Positions 58,145 through 64,000 of a DNA stretch of 64,000 bases are shown one piece after another. The stretch spans positions 1-64,000 of the forward strand of contig CAJMQN010000001.1 of NCBI GenBank assembly GCA_905215695.1, given 5' to 3'. Position numbers and translations under genes: made by a program. This stretch comes from an uncultured bacterium. Lineage in GTDB: Bacteria; Bacillota; Clostridia; Christensenellales; HGM11417. Below the pieces are notes generated by a model. The model had not been told where the DNA came from. It ran no database searches and saw only the letters and a program-made list of their open reading frames with translations. The first letter of the stretch is position 1. Each line of letters opens with the position of its first letter.

Positions 58145-60175
58145 TTATTTTCTCTTTCTCTTGTAGTCGTGCGCAAGCGCAAAGATTGCGATGAGCAGGA
58201 AGAGCACCGCGGGAACCGCCAGCCAGTAGAGGGGAATCCGCAAAAGACCGCCGCTTGCGTTGCAGACGAAATCCCCGTCCGCGACGAGGTGCGAGACAAT
58301 GACTTCCTCAAACTCGAAATCTTCCCGCGAAATCCGAATCCAATCGCCGTTTTTTACGTTTTCAAGCGTAAGAACGTTGTTTTCAATGGTCTTTTCCACA
58401 CTTTCCCCGCCGTTGACGGAGACGAGAACATTCCCCGAAATTTCCGCGCCCGAGAAAGCGATAACAATATTTCGCGCGAGGGGAGTGAGCGCAACGGGCA
58501 ATTCCGAAAGGTCCTCCGAAAGCGTGTAGGACGCAATTCCGAATTCATATCCGTGCGCGGAAAACTCCACCGTTTCGCCGGGTCCGAGCAGAACCTTCAT
58601 GAGACCGTTTTCGTCCGAAGTATAGCTTCTGTCCGTCCCGCTTACCTTGCCGAGAATTCCGGCGACGCCGCTCTCCCCGACGGAAAAGCGGACGGATTTT
58701 TCCCGGTACGCCGCGAGCGAAATCATTTCCGTGTCCGCGAGCGCAAAATTCCCTTCGGGCAGAACGTATCCCTCCGCTTGAACGGAAATTTGACTTCCCC
58801 GCCGCGCGGTAAAGATTCCTTCCGAAGAGGGGGAGAGGATTTCTCCGTCCGCCCTGACGACAAATCCGTCAAGCGTTTCCGTGCCGAACCTGACCTCGAG
58901 CCGAAAATCTTGTTCAATCGCGTCCACCGTCGCGCCCTCGGCGGAGAGAGTTACCTCAAAATCGCACGCGCTCCCATCCGAATAACAGAACCCGGAGAGC
59001 GTTGCGGGCGCCTGAAAGGTTGCCGAAAACCGATAACTGCTCCTCTCTTTGAGGTCGCCGGAAAGATTTTGGTCAAAATAGAGGATTTCGTCCCCGTTCT
59101 TTTCGAGTCGGTTGCCCGTCTCGTTTTCGCTGACCCGGTAGAGGGTATAGCCGGAGGACAGCCCGCGCACCTTGCCGAGCGCGGCGTCATAGCCGTTTTC
59201 GATGTCGCGGTACTCGATAACAAAGAATTCTGTCCTTCCGTTCACGGATTTTTCCCCGAATTTGAGTCCGAGCACGCCCCTCTCCTGCGAGAGCGAGGGG
59301 AGAATTTCGTAAGTTTGCCCCGATTCCGCTTCGCAGAATTCGGTATCGTCGAGGAATCCCGCCTGTCTGCGGTAATAGGTGTTGACGGAAATGGGGTCGT
59401 CGTAACCCATGGGATTGCCCATAATGTCCCAGATTCCGACGGGATAGAGGTCCTCATATCCGTCGGGATTGCTTTCGCATCCTGTTACGGTATTGGCGTA
59501 GTGGTAGAGGTCGTCCGCACCGAACATATGCAGAGTTTCATGGCAGATGACCTGCAAAAAGTCGGATTCTCCTCGCCCCTCGATGCTCCGGGGCACGACC
59601 ATATATTTGGAAACTTCATAGTTGCCGAGTTGTTTGGGTACGCTGTTCGTCGCCTGATGCGGCCAAAATGCGTCCGCCTGTCCCGCGCTCGGGTCAGAGG
59701 TCGCCGCGTTGACGTAGAAGGTAAGCCCGTCGAGCTTGCCGTCCCCGTCCGCGTCGGCGTTTACACCGTTCACAAAGTCCGCCAACTCGGACATTTGAAT
59801 CGCTTCCGTGAAGATAGGCGCAAGCCCTCCGCCCTTCCAGTCCCGGTAATGGCTCGCGGGCTTGTCGAGTTCGAGAATGACGAATTGGCTCTGATATTCG
59901 ATTTTTCCGCGGGAGAGCGTGCGCAGATAACTTTGGAGATTGGCTTCTCCCACGCCCCCTGCGGCGCTGTTGAATATCCCCTCGAAATCCCCGCGGTTCT
60001 GTTCGTCAAAAGGGTCTTTTGAGTCCGAAAAATTGACGAGCGCGACGACGGGGCGAAAGATTTGGGTTTCGGCGAGCGCAAAAGCGTTTATATGAATGGT
60101 AAGCGCCGCAAGCAGAATGCTGACAAGCATCGCCGCGGCGAGGACGAAGGCAAGCCTTCGCGACTGTTTTTGCAT
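58145..60175 (-). CDS. M6-like (immune inhibitor A-type) secreted metalloprotease with C-terminal anchor
   Basis: 676 residues. Signal sequence at residues 1-31, then a catalytic domain with zinc motif CHETLHMFGADDLYHY (His212, Glu213, His216, Asp222), the HExxHxxGxxD form of M6/metzincin-like peptidases, followed by GIWDIMGNPMGY (Met-turn). Beta-sandwich repeats cover residues 330-630 and a membrane helix near the C-terminus with a basic tail holds it at the surface. GAGAGG precedes the ATG at 60175; the frame is open 17 codons further, without a better start. Confidence 0.85.
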   Translation of the reverse strand: MQKQSRRLAFVLAAAMLVSILLAALTIHINAFALAETQIFRPVVALVNFSDSKDPFDEQNRGDFEGIFNSAAGGVGEANLQSYLRTLSRGKIEYQSQFVILELDKPASHYRDWKGGGLAPIFTEAIQMSELADFVNGVNADADGDGKLDGLTFYVNAATSDPSAGQADAFWPHQATNSVPKQLGNYEVSKYMVVPRSIEGRGESDFLQVICHETLHMFGADDLYHYANTVTGCESNPDGYEDLYPVGIWDIMGNPMGYDDPISVNTYYRRQAGFLDDTEFCEAESGQTYEILPSLSQERGVLGLKFGEKSVNGRTEFFVIEYRDIENGYDAALGKVRGLSSGYTLYRVSENETGNRLEKNGDEILYFDQNLSGDLKERSSYRFSATFQAPATLSGFCYSDGSACDFEVTLSAEGATVDAIEQDFRLEVRFGTETLDGFVVRADGEILSPSSEGIFTARRGSQISVQAEGYVLPEGNFALADTEMISLAAYREKSVRFSVGESGVAGILGKVSGTDRSYTSDENGLMKVLLGPGETVEFSAHGYEFGIASYTLSEDLSELPVALTPLARNIVIAFSGAEISGNVLVSVNGGESVEKTIENNVLTLENVKNGDWIRISREDFEFEEVIVSHLVADGDFVCNASGGLLRIPLYWLAVPAVLFLLIAIFALAHDYKRKRK

Positions 60176-60194
60176 AATATACCTCTCTACGGTT

Positions 60195-60223
60195 ATTATA
60201 TAATATCGGAGGCGAAGTTGCAA
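60195..60223 (-). promoter_or_regulatory. Promoter of the M6-like protease gene
   Basis: On the minus strand TTGCAA (60223-60218), 17-base spacer, TATAAT (60200-60195). Back to back with the pckA promoter; the two -35 boxes are nine bases apart. Confidence 0.75.
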
Positions 60224-60231
60224 CAAAAAGT

Positions 60232-60260
60232 TTGCAAATCCGAAACCTTTTTGATATAAT
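60232..60260 (+). promoter_or_regulatory. Promoter of pckA
   Basis: TTGCAA (60232-60237), 17-base spacer, TATAAT (60255-60260); the conserved leader element begins at the -10 box. Confidence 0.8.
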
Positions 60261-60387
60261 GATAGCGTAGTTTCTCGCCCTTCGGCGAGAAACCAAACAG
60301 ACTCGTCTGTTTCCGCCTACGGCGGTACGCATCATTGTAACCCGTTGCAAATTTGCCCTTGCAAGCAAGCAAATTTGCTAGGGTTAT
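60255..60387 (+). ncRNA. Cloverleaf-like structured leader element, copy 2 (pckA)
   Basis: Same layout as the metG copy: terminal inverted repeat (60255-60270 with 60326-60340); hairpins 60270-60293 (ten perfect pairs), 60295-60312 (eight) and 60313-60325 (five), flush against each other; then TAACCC pairing with GGGTTA (60337-60342 and 60381-60386) around GCAAATTTG/CAAATTTGC. The pckA ribosome site (GGAAGGAG) lies about 25 bases beyond. Confidence 0.7.
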
Positions 60388-60425
60388 CTTGACAGAGGAA
60401 CGAAATTTAAGGAAGGAGAAGTAAA

Positions 60426-62183
60426 ATGACGACCAACAAACAAGTACTGAAATTCGTCGAGGATTCGGCGGCGCTCTGCAAGCCGGATCAGATCGTCTGG
60501 ATTGACGGGAGTCAGAGCCAGCTTGACGATCTGGCGTCGCAGGCTCTTGCGACGGGAGAGCTGATCAAGCTGAACGAGGAGCTCCTGCCCGGGTGCTATC
60601 TGCACCGGACGGCGGTCAATGACGTTGCGCGCGTCGAGCACAGGACGTTTATCTGCTCCCGCAAGAAGGAGGATGCCGGTCCGACGAACAACTGGATGGA
60701 CCCGCAGGAGGCTTACAAGCTCTTAAACGGCATCTATGACGGCGCGATGAAGGGACGCACGATGTACGTCATTCCCTTCTCCATGGGCGCTGTGGGCTCG
60801 CCCTTTGCCAAGATCGGCATCGAGCTGACGGACTCTATTTACGTCGTCATGAACATGAACATCATGACCCGCGTGGGACAGAAAGTCCTCGACGTGCTCG
60901 GCAATTCCAACGACTTTGTGCGCGGTCTGCACGCGAAAGCGGACATTGACGAGGAAAAACGCTATATCTGCCAATTCCCCGAGGACAACACGATTATGTC
61001 CGTGAATTCGGGTTACGGCGGCAACGTGCTGCTCGGCAAAAAGTGCTTTGCGCTCCGTATCGCGTCCTATCAGGGCAAGAACGAGGGCTGGATGGCGGAG
61101 CACATGCTCATTCTCGGCATCGAGAACCCGCAGGGTGAGACGAAATATCTTGCTGCGGCGTTCCCGTCGGCATGCGGCAAGACCAACCTTGCCATGCTGA
61201 TTCCGCCCGAGGTTTACCGCAAGAAGGGCTACAAGGTCTGGTGCGTGGGCGACGACATCGCTTGGCTGCGCGTGGGTCCCGACGGTCAGCTCTACGCGGT
61301 CAACCCCGAAAACGGATTCTTCGGCGTAGCGCCGGGCACCAACGAGAAGTCCAACCCGAACGCGCTCGCTTCGACGAGAAAGAACACGATTTTCACCAAC
61401 GTTGTGCACAATCTTGACAACAACACGGTTTGGTGGGAGGGGCTCGACAAGAACCCGCCCAAGAATGCGGTGGATTGGAAGGGACGTCCGTGGGACGGTA
61501 CGACCGCGACGGAGAAGGGTGCGCACCCGAACTCGCGGTTCACGGCGCCTGCAATCAACTGTCCCTGCATCTCCAAGGAATTTGAAAATCCGCAGGGCGT
61601 TCCGATTTCGGCAATCGTATTCGGCGGTCGCCGCGCAAAGACCGCTCCGCTCGTCTATCAAGCGCGGGATTGGGAGCACGGCGTATTCATGGGTTCGATT
61701 ATGGCGAGCGAGACGACGGCGGCGGCGTCCGGCGCGGTTGGCGTCGTGCGGCGCGACCCGATGGCAATGCTTCCCTTCTGCGGCTACAACATGGGCGACT
61801 ACTTCGCGCATTGGCTCGAAATGGGCAAGAAAATCAAAAAACAGCCCAAGATTTTCAACGTCAACTGGTTCCGCACCGATGACGAAGGGCACTTCATCTG
61901 GCCCGGATTCGGGGACAATCTGCGCGTGCTCGAATGGATTATGGGCAGGTGCGAGGGAACTGCGAACGCCGTGGAGACGCCCATCGGATACCAGCCGACG
62001 GAGAACGACATCAACATCGAGGGCTTGGACATGGACAAAAAGACGCTTGCGGGACTTTTGGACGTGGACAAGGAACTTTGGAGACAGGATGCCGCGGGAA
62101 TTGAAGAGTTTTACGCGAAATTCGACCGTCTGCCGGACGAAATGCGCAATCAGCTCGAAAAATTGAAGGCAAATCTGAAGTAA
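60426..62183 (+). CDS. pckA: Phosphoenolpyruvate carboxykinase (GTP type)
   Basis: 585 residues, the size of GTP-dependent PEPCK rather than the 530-residue ATP type. FPSACGKTNLAML is the P-loop (kinase-1a), VGDDIAWL the metal site (kinase-2), and FRTDDEGHFIWPGFGDN the guanine-binding region. It interconverts oxaloacetate and PEP; in anaerobes it often runs towards oxaloacetate. It is under its own promoter with the cloverleaf leader, and a terminator follows. Confidence 0.97.
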   Translation: MTTNKQVLKFVEDSAALCKPDQIVWIDGSQSQLDDLASQALATGELIKLNEELLPGCYLHRTAVNDVARVEHRTFICSRKKEDAGPTNNWMDPQEAYKLLNGIYDGAMKGRTMYVIPFSMGAVGSPFAKIGIELTDSIYVVMNMNIMTRVGQKVLDVLGNSNDFVRGLHAKADIDEEKRYICQFPEDNTIMSVNSGYGGNVLLGKKCFALRIASYQGKNEGWMAEHMLILGIENPQGETKYLAAAFPSACGKTNLAMLIPPEVYRKKGYKVWCVGDDIAWLRVGPDGQLYAVNPENGFFGVAPGTNEKSNPNALASTRKNTIFTNVVHNLDNNTVWWEGLDKNPPKNAVDWKGRPWDGTTATEKGAHPNSRFTAPAINCPCISKEFENPQGVPISAIVFGGRRAKTAPLVYQARDWEHGVFMGSIMASETTAAASGAVGVVRRDPMAMLPFCGYNMGDYFAHWLEMGKKIKKQPKIFNVNWFRTDDEGHFIWPGFGDNLRVLEWIMGRCEGTANAVETPIGYQPTENDINIEGLDMDKKTLAGLLDVDKELWRQDAAGIEEFYAKFDRLPDEMRNQLEKLKANLK

Positions 62184-62228
62184 AAAAACGCAAATTATAG
62201 CGAAAAAAACGCAGAGAAACAGCGAAAC

Positions 62229-62262
62229 AACGCCCTCGGAGACATTTTCCGGGGGCGTTTTC
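62229..62262 (+). terminator. Terminator after pckA
   Basis: AACGCCC/GGGCGTT outer stem with inner TCGG/CCGG pairing and a short T run. Confidence 0.7.
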
Positions 62263-62324
62263 CAATGCTTTCCAATTTTGGAGCGGTTTTTGGACAAAAA
62301 AGTTTACAAAAGTTTTCTGAAATG

Positions 62325-62356
62325 AAAAAGGACGGCTTTGTTGAGCCGTCCTTTTT
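62325..62356 (-). terminator. Terminator after the pyruvate:ferredoxin oxidoreductase gene
   Basis: Thirteen-base-pair stem with six-base loop (62325-62337, 62344-62356), T run on the minus strand; 24 bases beyond the stop. Confidence 0.9.
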
Positions 62357-62379
62357 GAATGTGAAACTCTCGTCCGGGA

Positions 62380-64000
62380 TTATTCCTGACCCGCGAGTTT
62401 CTTGTAGTTCTCGAGGCGAGCCTTGCTGTCGGCTTCGGTCTTTTCGAAGAGCTTTGCGGCAATCTCGGGCATCTGCTTCTTGAGGGAAGCGTAGCGAACC
62501 TCGCCGCCGATAAACGCCTGATAATCGCCCGTGGGCTCCTTGGAGTCGAGCGTAAAGGGATTCTTGCCCTCTTCCGCAAGCGTGGGATTGTAGCGGTAAA
62601 GCTGCCAATATCCGCACTCGACCGCCTTCTTCTCTTCGGCCTGCGTGTTGGACATGTCGATGCCGTGGTTGATGCAGGGTGCGTAGGCGATGATGAGGGA
62701 AGGTCCGTGGTAAGCTTCGGCTTCCGCGAGCGCCTTGACGAGTTGGTTCTGATTGGAACCCATCGCGACCTGCGCGACATAGACGTAGCCGTAGCTCATC
62801 GCCATCATGCCGAGGTCTTTCTTCTTGGTGCGCTTTCCTGCGGCGGCAAACTTCGCGATAGAGCCGGTCGGCGTGGATTTGGACGCCTGTCCGCCGGTAT
62901 TCGAGTACACCTCGGTATCGACGACGAGCACATTGACGTCCTCGCCGGACGCGAGCACGTGGTCGAGTCCGCCGTAGCCGATGTCATACGCCCAGCCGTC
63001 GCCGCCGAAGATCCAAATGGACTTCTTGATGAGGCAGTCCGCGTCCTTGAGAATCTCAGCCTTCAGGGATTTCGCCTCGCACTTGTCGTTCTTGCAGGCG
63101 TTGAGCGCCACGAGAAGCTGTGCCGAAGCGGCTTTGCTGCCCTCGCCGTTCTCGAAGTTCGCGAGCCAGTTTTCGCATGCCGCCTTGCAGTCGCCCTTGG
63201 CAATCGCAAGAAGCGCCTCGACGTTCGCCTTGACCTTCGCGCGGCGCTGACCGTAAGCGAGGTTGAAGCCGAATCCGAACTCGGCGTTGTCCTCGAAGAG
63301 GCTGTTCGCCCAAGCCGGTCCCTTGCCTTCCTTGTTCTTGGTATAGGGGCAGGTGGGGGCGGAGCCGCCGTAGATGGAGGTACAGCCCGTGGCGTTCGCG
63401 ATCATCATGCGGTCGCCGAAGAGCTGGGTGATGGTCTTGATATAGGGAGTCTCGCCGCAGCCCGCGCAGGCGCCGGAGAACTCGAAGTAGGGCATGCAGA
63501 ACTGCGAACCCTTGACCGATTCCTTCTTAAACTTGGCGGAGACGTCAACCTGCTCGACGGATTTAGAAAACTCGTAGTTCTTGCCCTCGGTCTCCGCAAT
63601 CTGCGTGGCGGGCACCATGACGAGCGCCTTGTTCTTGGCGGGGCAGGTGTTGGCGCAGCTTCCGCAGCCCGTGCAGTCGAGGGGGGAGAGCTGCATGCGG
63701 AATTTGGTTCCCGCAAGTCCGGTGGTGGGACGGGTCGCAAAGCTCTCGGGAGCCTTCCCCGCGTCGGCGTCCGAAATGACGACGGGGCGGATGCAGGCGT
63801 GCGGGCAGACGAAGGAGCATTGGTTACACTGAATACAGTTCTCGGGAATCCACTGCGGAACTTTGACCGCGATGCCGCGCTTCTCGTACTGCGTCGTGCC
63901 GGTGGGGACGAATCCTCTCGGGTCGAACGCGGAAACGGGCAGGCTGTCGCCCTTCTGCGCGAGAATGGGGTGAATGAATTCCTTGAAGTACTCGTTGTCC
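62380..64000 (-). CDS. nifJ: Pyruvate:ferredoxin (flavodoxin) oxidoreductase, C-terminal part, runs off the window
   Basis: About 540 C-terminal residues are visible; the frame is open to 64000 without a start codon, so the gene begins further right. Two [4Fe-4S] motifs (CIQCNQCSFVCPHACIRP and CTGCGSCANTCPAK), a third cluster cysteine region (FSGACAGCGETPY) and the thiamine diphosphate domain (IFGGDGWAYDIGYGGLDHVL, then DTEVYSNTGGQASKSTP) follow the order of the single-chain enzyme. It splits pyruvate to acetyl-CoA and CO2 and reduces ferredoxin, such as the one at 41757. Partial only because of the window edge. Confidence 0.97.
   Translation of the reverse strand, partial: DNEYFKEFIHPILAQKGDSLPVSAFDPRGFVPTGTTQYEKRGIAVKVPQWIPENCIQCNQCSFVCPHACIRPVVISDADAGKAPESFATRPTTGLAGTKFRMQLSPLDCTGCGSCANTCPAKNKALVMVPATQIAETEGKNYEFSKSVEQVDVSAKFKKESVKGSQFCMPYFEFSGACAGCGETPYIKTITQLFGDRMMIANATGCTSIYGGSAPTCPYTKNKEGKGPAWANSLFEDNAEFGFGFNLAYGQRRAKVKANVEALLAIAKGDCKAACENWLANFENGEGSKAASAQLLVALNACKNDKCEAKSLKAEILKDADCLIKKSIWIFGGDGWAYDIGYGGLDHVLASGEDVNVLVVDTEVYSNTGGQASKSTPTGSIAKFAAAGKRTKKKDLGMMAMSYGYVYVAQVAMGSNQNQLVKALAEAEAYHGPSLIIAYAPCINHGIDMSNTQAEEKKAVECGYWQLYRYNPTLAEEGKNPFTLDSKEPTGDYQAFIGGEVRYASLKKQMPEIAAKLFEKTEADSKARLENYKKLAGQE

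Noticed and set aside
1..64000. CRISPR arrays, IS elements, prophage, tRNA or rRNA genes
   Set aside because: Read through all intergenic parts without finding regular spaced repeats, transposase or integrase motifs, or tRNA-like sequence.

Overview
The window reads as a chromosomal segment of an anaerobic, endospore-forming member of the Bacillota (class Clostridia, most likely an uncultured, moderately GC-rich lineage). The evidence is gene content: a pyruvate:ferredoxin oxidoreductase, a 2[4Fe-4S] ferredoxin and rubrerythrin point to anaerobic metabolism; a SpoIIQ-like M23 protein, YabP, YabQ, SpmA and SpmB point to sporulation; and several gene orders match the Bacillus/Clostridium core (tmk-darA-holB-ricT-trmN6-rsmI; yabP-yabQ-divIC; metG-tatD-rsmA; greA-lysS). 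The lineage is an inference; there is no rRNA or tRNA in the window to test it. No IS element, prophage, CRISPR array or tRNA was seen, and no stretch longer than 300 bases lacks a gene.

Layout. 1-8.9 kb: small membrane proteins, an ACT-domain/UPF0210 pair, oligoendopeptidase F, a YcxB-like protein, DnaB, a DUF1989 protein and a lipoprotein HtrA-type protease. 8.9-12.4 kb: aldo/keto reductase, rhamnulokinase with a Dabb protein, rubrerythrin. 12.5-20.5 kb: a flippase fused to a PHP-like domain, a glycerol-1-phosphate dehydrogenase/HAD phosphatase pair, an ABC-F ATPase and a sodium:solute symporter. 20.6-29.2 kb: SpoIIQ-like protein with an exported partner, M1 peptidase lipoprotein, CorA with a structured leader, phosphohexomutase and transketolase. 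29.2-34.3 kb (minus strand): collagen-like surface protein, TypA, GalT. 34.4-43.6 kb: greA-lysS and the large tmk-to-rsmI housekeeping cluster. 43.6-46.3 kb: a clearly AT-rich island with a Fic-like protein that lacks the Fic histidine and four small XRE regulators. 46.3-51.4 kb: yabPQ-divIC, a Ppx/GppA phosphatase, an M50-like protein, an MGMT-like protein, then on the minus strand spmAB and two cysteine-rich microproteins. 51.4-58.1 kb: metG-tatD-radical SAM-rsmA-SGNH hydrolase, a hypothetical protein and a small DUF/HTH pair. 58.1-64 kb: M6-like protease, GTP-type PEP carboxykinase and the C-terminal part of pyruvate:ferredoxin oxidoreductase running off the right edge.

The most striking non-coding signal is a pair of about 135-base elements in the leaders of metG (51438-51577) and pckA (60255-60387). 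Both begin at the promoter -10 box, fold into a closing stem with three abutting hairpins (a cloverleaf-like four-way junction) and then a second long hairpin ending in GGGTTAT. The loops and helix sequences differ but pairing is kept by compensatory changes. A second recurring signal is a set of genes with a good -10 box only six to nine bases before the ATG and no Shine-Dalgarno sequence, suggesting leaderless transcripts, concentrated in small or accessory genes (ABC-F, a 46-residue ORF, the Fic-like gene, XRE genes, a DUF paralogue). Promoters, terminators and start choices below are read by eye; protein functions come from recognised motifs and length, not from database searches.
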